Origin: Hydra vulgaris
Taxonomy: Eukaryota; Cnidaria; Hydrozoa; Anthoathecata; Hydridae
NCBI RefSeq assembly: GCF_038396675.1
Contig: NC_088931.1
Coordinates: forward strand, 11,279,501 to 11,343,500
Reading direction: 5' to 3'
DNA: 64,000 nucleotides
In this document: in pieces, positions 1 to 14,580 of the stretch
Layout: each line of letters starts with the position of its first letter
Numbering within the stretch: the stretch's first letter is position 1
Translations under genes and position numbers: made by a program
Notes under the pieces: model-generated
Told to the model about the DNA's origin: nothing
The model's input: only the letters and a program-made list of their open reading frames with translations
Database searches by the model: none

Positions 1-239
1 AACTTATATAGAAATAGAAATGAAAATTGGATATTAATAATCTATTATAAAAATATAACCAAATAAAGGTGAACTATGGCAATTATTGTAATAAAAAAAA
101 CTTTATTAAAACAAGCTTTTACATGTTTTAGTGATATATATAATTTATATATGGGAGTAATAAGTGTAATAACTTAATTTGAAAAAAATTATACCAAGTT
201 AATAATAGTCTATTGATATTACTAGGTATTGAGACTAAT

Positions 240-1545
240 TAATATATAAGAAGTAATATCAACTAAAAATATAAGAGCATGGCGAAACATACAATGCACC
301 GTGGAAAAATAGTTTAAACCAATAGTTTACTCGCCTGAAGCCGAACAGGCTTTAACACTCCTGCCACCTTTGACTAGTAAAGGAAAATTCTTCTCGTTAA
401 CGAAAGTGACAGATACTACTTTTTCTTTGTAAGAATATTCAGTAGAATATAGTTTATTAATGGGTCGATTAATTAAACACGGTTTACCACTTTCTTGTAT
501 ATAACGAACTTTAGCAACGCAAATAATTCCACCGTTAGAAAATATCATTTATTTAACACGTGCTAACTTCCATAATTGTCTTTTGCAGCTATCGCTTTCA
601 ATTAATACAACGTCATTAACACTAATATTACAACCATTACTTTGATTTGATTTATGGTAATCACGCAAATCTGTCAAGTAATCACTCTTGAACCTGCTTC
701 CAAAAAAATTCAACATATTAGCTAACATATTGTTTCGTATGTGTACATCTTGTTCTATCTCATCACAAGCACTAAGACTTGTCTCAAGCCTTGGTTTATG
801 TCTAAAAACTAAGTAATTGGGTGTGAGCGCTTCATCACCATGGCTGTTATACAAATACGTTAATGGTCAGTCATCATAAACATCTTTGATATACAGTCGA
901 TCAGCATAATCCAAAGCAATACACTTGAAAGCAAAATCAAATTTTAAACGACTTTCTGGTAAAGGAGGAGCAGGTGGATAAAAATAAGGTTTACCCTCTA
1001 TACGTCGACAAGTTATACATTCTCGTATCACGCTCTTTGCTAATCGTCTACAACACGGTATCTAATACTGGGATCTTAAAGCATCAATTGTTTTTTCAAA
1101 CCATTGTATTTGACAAGCTTATGAAAATGTAAAATAATTTAGTAAAATAACATTTATTAAAAATAAATATAGGAAATTTAGTGTCGTATTCTAAATCAGC
1201 ATTTTTAATTCTGCCACAACATAGAAGTATTCCGTTGTCAACGAATAAACGTAGATCTTTACGTAATTGTTTGAAATAATTTTCATCGATTAGATTTATC
1301 TGTGAAAATTTAATCCACAATCGCTTCGAATTATCCATTTCTTTGGCTGTTATTGAGCCGGTCTTAAAGGTGTTCTTCTTTTTGACTTTATTAATATTGA
1401 TAAATTTAGTGATTTTAGGTACTTACTGCGAGTAACGTGGTGAATTCTTCGATTTATCAATAATGTAAAAGATAAGATTAATAATAAACTTAACATGTGC
1501 CACATTACATAAAACTTCCAGTGTTTCATTTAATTGATTAACATG
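240..1545 (-). pseudogene. BEL/Pao pol remnant: integrase part
   Basis: Decayed 3' half of a BEL/Pao retrotransposon polyprotein, read from right to left. Around 1338-1096 the N-terminal integrase linker is visible (WIKFSQINL, then the CCGRIKNADL stretch). At 1090-960 comes the zinc-finger end (TCRRIEGKPYFYPPAPPLP) and the first part of the catalytic core (LDYADRLYIKDVY). The rest of the DDE core is missing. From 854 to 327 the C-terminal integrase domain follows (LTDLRDYHKS, then VNDVVLIES, then RPINKLY near the end). Several stops and frame changes make it non-functional. It continues the same element as 3016-3960, from which it is split by a LINE. No LTR was recognised at the left edge, so the element probably runs out of the window. 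Confidence 0.8.
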
Positions 1546-3015
1546 TTGTTTGATTAAACTATTTCTAAATGTGGAGAAAACCAAATTTATTTTATTTCAT
1601 AAAGAAAATAAATTAGAAAATATTCCCATTAAACTCCCAAATCTAATAATCAATAACGCTAACATTAAAAGAGAAACTTCAGTTAACTTTTTGGGCGTAA
1701 TATTAGATGAACATTTACGTTGGAGTGATCATATAAAAAGTATAGGATAAGAAAAAGTTATCAAAAAATATTGCCATGATATATAGGGCTAAACCATTTC
1801 TAAATAATAAATCTTTAAAAAGTTTATATTTTTCTTTCATTCATTGTCATTTGATTTATTGTAATATTGCATGGGCAAGTACAAATCATACAAAATTAAA
1901 AAAATTGTACAGTAAACAAAAACATGCCTGCAGAATATTATTTGGAGCTGATAAAATTGTACCATGCGAGCCTCTTCTGCGTATACTGGGCGCATTAAAT
2001 GTTTATAAAATAAACTTACATCAAGTTTTAATGTTTATGTATAAAACAAAAATGGGACTAAATCTCCTAAAATATTTCAGTCCTATTTTGAAAAAGTAGA
2101 GCATAAATAACCAACAAAATTTTCAAATAATAACTACATTGTCCCTAAATATAATTCAAAACAAATTACATATTCAATTCAATATCGTGGACCCTATTTG
2201 TGGAAAAAGTTTCCTAATATTGCAAATACGGAAAAAGTTAGTATACATCAGTTTAAAAAAGAATCGAAACAGGTGTTATTACTTATGGATTTTAATATAT
2301 CCGATTTTAAATGCCTCTTTTAAACTAAAATTCAATTATATAAAATATATATCAGAATTTATCAAGTTATCAATTTTTGTTTGTTAGTTTTTTCATTATT
2401 TGAGTAATGGTGTTTCCTCTAATCTTAAAAGTTATTGGTGAAATCTTAGTTTTTCAACATTTTACTTAACTATTAATGAGTTGTTATTTATTTTACTTTT
2501 AATTAAATTGGTTAAAAATATACATACATAAAACGGTTTTTTTAAATTAAGTACTCTTTTATTTTGAATTTTTTGTTCTTTATTTAAATATTACTTTATT
2601 ACAAATTGTTATAAATTTTATTTTCATATTCTTCAACAAATACTTTGTATAATATACGTATATAGTGTGGCTCTTGAAAATACGTGCTCTTTAATTAATT
2701 AATTTATTTTTTTGTTTTTCTTTTTTACTTTTCTTTCAGTTTTTCTTGTTTACTTGATTATTACTCTTAACATGAATATTGTTCTTGAAGTAATTCTTAA
2801 ACTAATTGTTATTTATTTTTACATTTATAATTTTTAATAAATAGTTTGTAAAGTATAAATATATTATCCGGCTATTGTAAATACGTACGATTGGGGCTCG
2901 GTGATAAGACAAAATAATGTCTTCTACTTGCCCCGCCAGTTTTTTTTTATTTATAAACCTTGTAAATTGTAAAAGTTATTAAACGGCGAAATAATTAAAA
3001 AAAAAAAAAAAAAAA
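1546..3015 (+). mobile_element. 5'-truncated LINE (CR1/Jockey-like) inside BEL remnant
   Basis: Non-LTR retrotransposon fragment holding only the C-terminal part of the reverse transcriptase ORF and the 3' UTR. The thumb-side motif FLGVILDEHLRWSDHI is at about 1690-1735. Next come the YSKQKHACRILFG block near 1905-1950 and LRILGALNVYKINLHQ near 1977-2025. At least three frame breaks are present. The 3' UTR contains a hairpin-forming GGGGC...GCCCC block at 2893-2934 shared with other LINEs in the window, and ends in an A-run at about 3000-3015. Orientation is opposite to the BEL pol it interrupts. The target-site duplication was not resolved. Confidence 0.8.
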
Positions 3016-3960
3016 TGTTCATAATATGGCTATTTAATATTAATATAGTTTAAATTGGGTCTAGAAAACCAAAGTTCATTATTATTTAATTTCTTAAGTG
3101 ATGATCCTTGAGATATTATATCTGCAGGATTTCTATATGATTCAATGTAGTTCCAATTAAAATTAAAAGACAGTTCTCTTATTTTAGTTAATTGATTTTG
3201 CACAAACTTTTCATAGGTATTATTGGTATAAAAAATCCAATGTAAGCAAATTGTTGAATCAGTTCAATATACCATATTTATAATGTTATAAATATATATC
3301 AATTGATCGTAAATAGATGCTAATAATTTTGCTAAAAGTAAAGCTGCTGAAAGTTCTAATCGAGGCATTGTGTTCTTGCCTAAAGGGGTAACCCTAGACT
3401 TCGAGGCTATCAAAGAGGCACGACTAAAATTAGCATTAAAAAATCTAACATAAACACAACACCCAAATGGCTTTACACTTCCATTAGCAAAACAATGCAA
3501 TTCAAATTTTACATCATTTATAGTACCCAACCCAGGCCTCATATTGGCCATCAAATGGCGGCACTGCCATTTGGAAAACAGATTTGAAATCACTTAAAAT
3601 TTTTCATTCCAACCTAATTTAGCAATAAAAATTTTTGGAAATAAAATTTTGCATGTTACAACTATTGGATTTACAAGACCTATTAGATCATATATACTAG
3701 CAATAAAACTCATGACTTCTCTTTTTGTAGGAATTATTAAGGTTATATTTAACAAATCCTCAAAAGATATATTATTAAATCCTCTGTCTTATTCCACCTG
3801 AGACCTAATCAAATCATTATCAATTGCTTGAACCTTTTTATATTTTTCAATTAAAATTTCTTTATAACTAGATTCCTTGTTTTAAAGAAATTCCTAGTCA
3901 AGATCCTCGAACGATCTTGACTAGGAATCTTGGCTAAAATCAGCTAAACAATCATTGGCC
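3016..3960 (-). pseudogene. BEL/Pao pol remnant: RT end and RNase H region
   Basis: Right-hand part of the same BEL/Pao pol as 240-1545. Reading leftward: a post-RT connection (IPTKREVMSFIASIYDLIGL, about 3740-3680), then the RNase H segment at 3590-3290 (FELHCFANGSVKPFGCCVYV, LIASKSRVTPLGKNTMPRLE), then CLHWIFYTNNTYEKFVQNQL and RNPADIISQGSSLKKLNNN around 3250-3080. These are the conserved blocks of the Pao peptidase/RNase H family. Stops and small indels break it. The inserted LINE cuts it just after the NELWFSRPN block. Confidence 0.8.
3891..3927. repeat. perfect 15-bp hairpin
   Basis: TTCCTAGTCAAGATC (3891-3905) is exactly complementary to GATCTTGACTAGGAA (3913-3927) with a 7-nt loop. It lies at the right end of the BEL remnant. 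No element boundary or gene could be tied to it. Confidence 0.8.
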
Positions 3961-4906
3961 CTTTAAAATATAATTTTAATCATAGCGACCCGTACGAGAA
4001 TCACAGCATAGTCATGTTTTACCATCTGGTTTATAGTTTGTCTAAAGATTTTAGAGTTGTAAAAACCCTAAGGAAATCTAATTTCTTTTAATCTTTATTT
4101 TTAGGGAAAATATGAAAATCACGGATTTTTTAAGCTGCAGTTGTAAAATTAGTTATTATTTAAGTAAACACCCTCTGTAAATGGTTTTTACAATTAAAAT
4201 ACATCAAAATAGTTCTAGATATATAAAGAGAGAATTAAGTGGATCACTTGGGAATGTTTTCTTCCTCATTCCCAGGTACTATATGGAGCAAATTGGATTG
4301 AAAAATCATTCTTTCTGTTTTAATTGTTTCGTCTCTAACCCAATTACTAAATTTCACTTTCATTATTCGATACGTTTTTTTGACATTAATTTAGATTCAA
4401 GCTTATGCCAATAAACCTCTCACAATCAGCGAATCAGATTGCGCATATCCTTGCCTAATCTGAAACTGTAAAAGGTTTTAAAATATGCTAACGAGAGGGC
4501 CAAAATTTTATAAAGCTAATAACACTAGTAGAAAATTATCTTACTCAGACGAACTATTTCTTTCTCTGATATTAAAAATTCTGATATTTTGATATTATGC
4601 TTTAATTGCATAATCATTGTTACTGTTTTAGTTTTATTGTATAATATAACTTTGATGCTTGAAAAAAGTTTTTTATAGACCTACCACCATTAACTAAAAT
4701 ATGCTGGTCGCATTTTAGTTTAGGTTATATGTTTATACGGTTAAATTAGTTTTAGATGAACTACAACCTCCGACGTACAGTATTGTTATTGCATCCGACG
4801 TACATTATTGTTATTTAAGTGATGATGGTCTAGAACGATTGTTGCAAAAGTAAAAAAGAGTAGAAGTTGACTCATTTCTTAAGTACGTTTTTGTATACTC
4901 CCTCCT
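3961..4906. other. intergenic, no gene recognised
   Basis: AT-rich sequence between the BEL remnant and the RPS23 3' end. A short ORF at 4181-4414 has no recognisable domain and atypical composition. A copy of a 16-nt phrase (ccgacgtaca ttattg) is repeated at about 4770 and 4795. Nothing else is supported. Confidence 0.5.
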
Positions 4907-4912
4907 TTTATT
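4907..4912 (-). terminator. candidate RPS23 poly(A) signal
   Basis: AATAAA on the minus strand, 125 nt downstream of the RPS23 stop. It sits in the centre of a 19-bp palindrome (CTCCTTTTATTAAAAGGAG, 4902-4920). It is the first canonical signal after the stop, so use as the cleavage signal is plausible but not shown. Confidence 0.5.
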
Positions 4913-5036
4913 AAAAGGAGAATCAAGTTCTATCGAAGGGAAATAAGTTTAAGCAAATTTTAAATTTTAAAGAAAAAAAAAAAACTCGACGGTTAAAGAA
5001 AACGACCTCTATATACCGATTTAGATATTTTCGCAA

Positions 5037-8055
<3,019 letters not shown>

Positions 8056-8085
8056 GTTGCCGGTTTAAAAAGAGCTGATTTATGC
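8056..8085 (-). promoter_or_regulatory. RPS23: RPS23 short 5' UTR with TOP-like start
   Basis: Just upstream of the ATG the minus strand reads CTCTTTTTAAACCGGCAAC. The pyrimidine run at 8067-8074 resembles the 5' terminal oligopyrimidine tract at ribosomal-protein transcript starts. That would give a 5' UTR of about 19 nt. The start site is inferred. Confidence 0.55.
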
Positions 8086-8399
8086 AAAGCACGGTAATGA
8101 ATATGTAAATTACCCACAATTCATTTCCAACTATTTATTATCTGCGGCTTCATGTTATTCGCATAATGCGTCGTAATTGTAAATGGGGGTGGGGGGGGGG
8201 GAGGGAAGGATATTACATTTTAAATAAAATAATTTGTCACTTAAATCATTTAAATTTATATTTCCTCAACTTTTAAGCAAAATTGATTTTCTATAATCTG
8301 ATTAACTATTATTTATTTTAGAAAGTTTCAGGTATTATATATTTTTGTTGTTGTTAAAAACAGTGGCGAATATATATTTTTTTTATTTGTGGTTATAAA

Positions 8400-8636
8400 G
8401 GTGCGTGGTTACGAAGTCCTTTCGGTCTTATCACAGAGATTTGACTCAACTTTTTCTTTTATATAATTTTTAAATTTTAGAAACTGGATAGATACAACTC
8501 TTAAATACTTTTTTACAATGTTAGTCAATTTCAGTCAATTATTTAAAAATTGTTTATTTTAAAAATTACCGGGGGGGGGGGCAAAATTACCAGCTGAGCC
8601 CCCCCCCCCTCCTCCTCCTCGTTGCTACGGACCTGC
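8400..8636 (-). mobile_element. hAT-type MITE fragment
   Basis: The right end reads inward (minus) CAGGTCCGTAGCAACGAGG followed by G-runs. It closely matches the end of the MITE at 12058 (CAGGCCCGTAGCAACCGGG). Both also share an internal AAATAATTGACTGAAA phrase. The left terminus was not identified, so the start is approximate. Confidence 0.55.
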
Positions 8637-9315
8637 CATGTAAGTATTCATGAAGTATGACCATGAACCATGTAGGAACATTGATTTGGATAACACAAGT
8701 TATCAAAATAGTTAACCTAGAATCTTGAACTAATATTAGCGCATATAAAGACACTTTTCTTATTGCTAATGTTAACTTTCTTGTGTAACTTCTTAATGTA
8801 ACCTTTCTTATTGTTAATGTTAACCAACAACAATGATTAAGGCAACCAATTTTTTAAATCGAGTATTCAACACTCGTATTTACTGAGGAAATTTCCATGT
8901 AATATTCTTATAAAAGCCTCTGGTCACTACTTAAATCAACTTAAAAAAAGTTTCTAAAACAAAATCAGTAATTAGAAATTTAATAACATCAAAATTAACA
9001 ACTAAATGAAGCTCATTTTTGATATTACTCCTAATGGTCCGAAAAAATGATTTGGAAACTTAGTTACTCCACCAATTGTTTTAAACAAAGATCTAAAGGA
9101 AAGTTCATTTTGATGAAAATTACAGCCTACAGTGTAAAGTTTTTGTCCAATTTTTTTTCTATCAGCAACTACTTTCTACTTTATGACGTGTTTTTTGAAG
9201 CATGGTAATACTCTTGAAGAACTTCTTCTTTGAGCTTTTTTTTTTTCTGTTGTTGCAACAAGATGCAAAACTTTAAAAGTAAGATACTCTCCGTCAAAAA
9301 GGTTAGTTCTTTAGT
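8637..9315. other. intergenic, no gene recognised
   Basis: AT-rich. A weak direct repeat with 'cttattg(c/t)taatgttaac' occurs near 8760 and 8810. No supported feature was found. Confidence 0.4.
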
Positions 9316-9323
9316 CACAGTCA

Positions 9324-9728
9324 CAGGGTTGGGATCAAATACGTATTTGTATTTGTATTCGTAATTGTATTTATTAAAAAAAATCTTAAATATTTGTAGT
9401 TGGTTGAAATATATTTGCGATTCCATAAATTAGGTTAGCCAGTATTTTTTTTGGTAAAAACCAAGAGGTTTGTAGTTGGTTTTTCATTTTCAACACTAAA
9501 ATAAATTAAAAAAATTGTTTTTAAGGGATATTTGTTAAAAGAATTGATTCATTCATCTAGTAGACCATTTTATCAGTCTTATCTCAAAAGAAACTTTATA
9601 TTTTTTCCTTAACCTGAATCACAAATATTTAGAAAATGCAATTTGAATATATTTAAATCTGTATTTGGAAATTTAGAACTAAGGTATTTGTATTTGTTTT
9701 TGATCAAATATGTTTGACCCCAACCCTG
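9324..9728. mobile_element. hAT-type MITE, about 405 bp
   Basis: Terminal inverted repeats: CAGGGTTGGGATCAAATACG on the left, and on the right the complement of CAGGGTTGGGGTCAAACATA. Flanking 8-bp direct repeats are cacagtca (9316-9323) and caaagtca (9729-9736), 7 of 8 identical. Length, ends and 8-bp duplication fit a non-autonomous hAT element. No transposase is present inside. Confidence 0.8.
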
Positions 9729-9736
9729 CAAAGTCA

Positions 9737-10406
9737 TATAAAGTTCTTTGTCTGTAGATTTAACTTCTACCACCTGTTTTTATTTCTTTTTTAATTATAT
9801 GTCGTTATAAGTTTCATTATATGTTCTAACGTCAACATAAAAGCAAACAAGCTCTTGTTATTCTTGATAGATTTCAAGTCTGATAAAACTTTAACCATCT
9901 TCTATTGACTGTCTATTAAGGGTTTGTCTATAGCTAAAGTTGATGTAATTTTCGGATCATAAATGATGATCTTAATGGATCAAGCCATTCCTAGTTCTTA
10001 TTTCCTAGAGTTTCCTAGCTCTAATCGAACTTCCTATATCATATCTAATCTAATGAATTAAAAAAAAACAATCAGGTGGCGGTAAAGGTAACTGAAGTTT
10101 AACCTTTTTCCATATCATAATTATTTTATTTTTTTGCCATAAGTTTTACAGTTATGCTGGAACTATAATTTGGATAACTATTGTTTAGAAATAAAGACCT
10201 TGAATAATCTGTCTGTAAGTTGGTTGGGTGACTCTGCTTTTTAAATTTTGTATTATTACGTATTTTTAAAACTTGTCAATGCGGCAATCAAAAATGTAAA
10301 TGGTAAAGATGGCGTTGCAAAAAATAATATTTATACTTTTTAAAATTATAATTTAATTATACTTATCAATACATTAAATTATATTTACCCTGTAGTACCA
10401 ATTGAA
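9737..10406. other. intergenic / 5' flank of mariner-like gene
   Basis: No gene recognised. The terminal inverted repeats expected for the mariner-type element to the right were sought here and not found. Confidence 0.4.
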
Positions 10407-10541
10407 GTGCGAAGTTTGTTTAAACTTGTCATGTTAACAGGCATGTGCTTTTTATATAGTTCCCGCATTTATTTGTATTGTTTGAATAGATTCCTGGAAT
10501 TTATTAATTTATTTGTGTGTTTATTTGTAGATTTTTTCATA

Positions 10542-11675
10542 ATGGATAGTATGGAAGGAAAAGGGTGTGCAGTTATAGCATTATTAGACGGGAAGAGAAA
10601 ACCGTATCAGATTTTCAAAATGCTGCAGCATAAAGGAATATCAAAGGATTTTGTCTATCGTACTATTAAGCGATATAATGATAGTGGTTCTGTCAAAAAA
10701 CGTTATGGTGGTGGCAGGCAACGCACTGCACGTACCCCCAAAATGCTTGCAGCGCTTTTAGCTCGAATTCGTCGCAATCCAAGACGGAATCAAAAAAAAC
10801 TTGCCCTTCAAATGAATGTGAGTCGTATGACCATTAACAGAGCCTTGAAAGAAGACCTTAAGGTACGGGCATTAAAAATTAAAACATGTCACTATCTTAC
10901 AGCCGCCAACATCAAAGGAAGACGTGAGAAATGTGCTCAACTTCTTGCTCGATATGGGCCCGCTGCTGTTAACAGAATTTTATTCACAGACGAAAAATAT
11001 TTCACCATAGAGGCCAAATATAATCGACAAAATGATCGCGTCTACGCGAAAAGTCGTGCAGAATTACCTCACCATGTTGGATATGTCACCAGACGCCACC
11101 ATCCTGAACAAGTTATGGTTTGGGCGGGGGTTAGTGCAATGGGCAAAACCCCATTGCATTTTTGTGAGTTGGGAGTAAAAACAAAAGCAAAAAATTATCA
11201 GGAGGACATTTTAGAGCAGGTGGTAAAACCTTTAAATGACTCGTTGTTCAATGGGGAACAATGGTCATTCCAACAAGACAGTGCCCCTTCGCACAAAGCG
11301 AAGACAACACAGAGGTGGTTGACAGCCAATGTGCCCGATTTTATCTCTACGGATGCCTGGCCGTCAGCATCACCAGATCTTAATCGATTGGATTATGCAA
11401 TCTGGTCTAAACTGGAGGCGAAGGTGTGCTGCAAACCTCACACTTCCGTTGATGCTCTCAAGCGATCACTTCTCAGAAAATGGGATGCTTTATCCATGGA
11501 TACCGTGCGTATATCAATCGAGGAATCAACACTTTTTTTTCAACAAATTATTAATTATTACAAATTTTTAAACAAATCTCTATATTACCAACTTTCTGAT
11601 TCCAAAATCGACCTACCCTACTACCCACCATACTTTTTTTTCAAATTTCTAAATGTTATGTTAAGCCAATTATAA
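10542..11675 (+). CDS. mariner/Tc1-type transposase, DD37D-like
   Basis: Cut-and-paste DNA transposase with an open frame of 377 codons from the ATG at 10542. The frame is open further upstream to 10407, but the added 45 residues are hydrophobic and unlike the family, so the internal start before DSMEGKGCAVIALL is preferred. Order of domains: N-terminal helix-turn-helix (IFKMLQHKGISKDFVYRTIK), a second HTH with a GGGRQRTARTP linker (maLLARIRRNPRRNQKKLAL), then the catalytic domain. Acidic residues are in LFTDEKYF, FQQDSAPSHKAK and SPDLNRLDYAIW. By my count 37 residues separate the last two aspartates, as in the DD37D (maT-like) group. The usual proline in SPDLNPLDY is arginine here. The last 50 residues after VRISIEE look frameshifted. 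Activity is doubtful. Confidence 0.85.
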   Translation: MDSMEGKGCAVIALLDGKRKPYQIFKMLQHKGISKDFVYRTIKRYNDSGSVKKRYGGGRQRTARTPKMLAALLARIRRNPRRNQKKLALQMNVSRMTINRALKEDLKVRALKIKTCHYLTAANIKGRREKCAQLLARYGPAAVNRILFTDEKYFTIEAKYNRQNDRVYAKSRAELPHHVGYVTRRHHPEQVMVWAGVSAMGKTPLHFCELGVKTKAKNYQEDILEQVVKPLNDSLFNGEQWSFQQDSAPSHKAKTTQRWLTANVPDFISTDAWPSASPDLNRLDYAIWSKLEAKVCCKPHTSVDALKRSLLRKWDALSMDTVRISIEESTLFFQQIINYYKFLNKSLYYQLSDSKIDLPYYPPYFFFKFLNVMLSQL

Positions 11676-12057
11676 ATAAAAATAATTGTTTTGCTTTCAC
11701 ACTCATTCACCTTAAAAAAGAACACTGAAAAAAAAATCTTCCTTTTACTCAAGTTTGTTTGAATTAAGTTTTAATATAGTCAATCAAATAATAATTTTGA
11801 AAAACAAAAAATTTCAGCAGTATTTAGATAATAGCGATTTAGGTTATAGATTTCAAAACCATTTGACACAGTGCATTCTTTAATATAAACTAAACTAGGT
11901 TTTCTAAGATTAAAACGTTACAAACAGTGCCAGTTTTGCTGCCCTAGTGCAAAGTTTTTCCAGTCGCCCCGAACATTTTTAAATTTGGCAGTAAATTCCA
12001 CGGAAAGTAATAACAAACCAAATTCTAAAATAATATTATATAAAATATTTACAATAA
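11676..12057. other. 3' flank of mariner-like gene
   Basis: AT-rich, no recognisable inverted repeat end and no gene. Confidence 0.4.
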
Positions 12058-12244
12058 CAGGCCCGTAGCAACCGGGTGGGCAGCAGAGGCTTTTGCCCCC
12101 CTCCCCCCAAGAATTTTTTAAATAAATAATTTTGAAGAAATTGACTGAAAAAATAACTAAAAAAAAAAGGTCTTTAAAATTATTTCGGGGTAGTACTGCC
12201 ACCCCCACCCCCACCCCAATATAATTTTTGTTCCTACGGCCCTG
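12058..12244. mobile_element. hAT-type MITE, 187 bp
   Basis: Starts CAGGCCCGTAGCAACCGGG and ends with the complement of CAGGGCCGTAGGAACAAAA. The interior has C-rich arms (CCCCCCTCCCCCC near the left, (CCCCCA)n near 12200) around an A/T core. An 8-bp target duplication was not clear (tacaataa left, aataaaca right). Confidence 0.7.
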
Positions 12245-12253
12245 AATAAACAC

Positions 12254-12476
12254 TAGGGTTATGACTTTTTTCAACCCCATGCTCCTGTACTGTAATTTGA
12301 TGAACTTTTACCTAAAAAGCACAAAATGAACTATTATTTGCATATTTTTAAAAAGTTCACCCCGCCATTGAAAAATCAAATAATATACAAATAATAGTTC
12401 ATTTTGTGCTTTTTAGATAAAAGTTCATCAAACTACAGTACAGGAGCATGGGGTTGAAAAAAAGTTATAACCCTAA
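12254..12476. mobile_element. palindromic fold-back MITE, 223 bp
   Basis: Two arms of about 90 bp (12254-12345 and 12385-12476) are near-perfect inverted copies. Ends are TAGGGTTATGACTTTTTTCA and the complement of TAGGGTTATAACTTTTTTTC. Flanks ATAAACAC (left) and ATAACACA (right) are similar but not identical, so an 8-bp target duplication is only suggested. It begins 9 bp after the previous MITE. Confidence 0.8.
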
Positions 12477-12484
12477 TAAACACA

Positions 12485-13444
12485 CATTGCCATAAAATAT
12501 TTTATTTGTATCGAGTTATAGTAATAAACAATGCAACTTATATTTATGTAATAGGTTCAGTTGGTATAGATTATATTTATGCTTCATGTTCAGTTTCATG
12601 ACCAATGTTCAGTTTCATGACCACACTTTTCAATTTCTGAAGATGCAAATTATAAACAAAATTATGTTACCGAAGGTTTATAACGCAACCTTCTTACGCG
12701 TGACACAGTGTAACGAAAAAAACTAACGTGATCAATTAATGTTTTCCATCGGTTCACTCTGAGAAATAATAAAAGTAAACTTTTTTTTGTTGTTTCATAT
12801 ATTTTCAATAAACACATATTACATATATTATATATTGGCGGAAGCAAGAAGTAGACATTGACTCTCTTATCACCGAGCCCCGTTTACATATTGCGTACTA
12901 TTTATAAGCAAAAAATAAAATATACACAAAACGTTAAAAACATATAACTTTTGTCCAATAATAAAATAACTTTTATACTGATTTAAAAATCAAAAGTTTT
13001 GTATAATTATACAAATATATTTGATATATATTTAACAATATTACAATAATTTAATGATAATCAAAACGTTCTTTCTATTTTTAAATCATCTTGAAGTACT
13101 GTAAATAATAATAATGAAGTACTATAAGATTCCTTTAGATTCTGTTTTAAATTTCTTCAGTGGGTAGTGTTCTTTATTGAAATTTTTAATAAATTTCCCA
13201 TAAAAAAAGGTCGTCGATATTGAATTCAATAAGAACTCATTTTAAAATTAATTCTCGGAACAATAAAATTATTCTCTGGAAACATTGTTGGATATTCTTA
13301 AGATAATTCACGAAAGTATTATAGTATAGAAATAAAGTAATAAAGTATAGAAATATAAGTGGAGATATACCATGCGTCATTTTGAGCATGAATAATAATA
13401 TTTGGTAAATATTTAGTTTATAAATATTTAAGGCCTTGCAAAAT
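12485..13444. other. intergenic, no gene recognised
   Basis: AT-rich. A short direct repeat (gttcagtttcatgacca, twice near 12588-12622) and a run of partial repeats (aaataaagtaataaagtat) near 13330. Nothing else is supported. Confidence 0.4.
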
Positions 13445-14580
13445 GGGCCAGAATTTTTTTCCCGTGGCCAAAAGTCTCTAAAAAGTCAAACCTTCTAAAC
13501 TTTTTAATTATTTTATTATTGAAACATAGATGCTTTACTCTACTCAAAAATGTATCCGTTTAATTACTAGAGATGAAGGCAAGCTTGCTAGAACCATTCA
13601 AAATGGCTTTAAAATTGTCAAAATTTTGCAAATTTTTTTTTTCAAAAATACTTATCCTTAAAATCTACATAACTTTTTTCAATTAATAAAGCTTTGGACT
13701 ATTTTTATTTCAAATAAACTTATTAACTTAGAGCTTATAAAAAGTATATGTTTTAGTTATATGTTTGTATTTAATTTATTCATAATTTGTCTTAGAACTG
13801 TTGGTATTTTAAAGGTGTTTTTCTAAATTTCCTCATCTTCCTTTTTTTAAATGCCACTCGAAGGTTGTTTGATTTTCTGATTTTCGCATTTACCAAACGG
13901 CAGTTATTGTTCAAAAAAAAAACTAGCTGCGACCATGTATTCTTTAAAAATCAAATATTTAAATATTCGATTCCAACCAACTGCCGTTCTCTTGAACTTG
14001 AAATTCATGATATTTAGGAAGTATAAAGGTTGCTTAATACTATTAATTAAAGTCAGCTGCGACTAGAGATAATTTAGACTTAAAATCAATTTTGAAATTT
14101 CAAGATTTTAGACTAATTTAATTCTTACTTTACAATGCATTGTGCCGTGAAAAAATTTATTTATATATATGTCTTATATATTTGGCCTCAGTACACAAAC
14201 TACTCATTCATAGCAGTCTGACAATATATAGATTTATGCTACCAATTGGAATGTACTCTGAAGAAGCAATTGAAGCTCGGAAAAAAGATAATAAAAGTAT
14301 TCGCTAACAACACACTCGTAAATTTGATCGAAAAGCTACTATGACAAACCAATTCAATTATTTAATGCTTTCGAGTTACCCAATTCTTTTATCTCTTAAC
14401 TATGCAAGATCAAAATGTAAACATAAAAAAATGAATCTATAAGGAGACGCAGTTGATCTTCTTTTTCAAGAAACTGAAAAGAAAAATACAAATGATGCTA
14501 ATGATGAAATATACAATATCGCACAAAACGAGTGCAACCAAATAATGCTAATTTAGTTTCTTTATATAAAAGTGCTGCAT

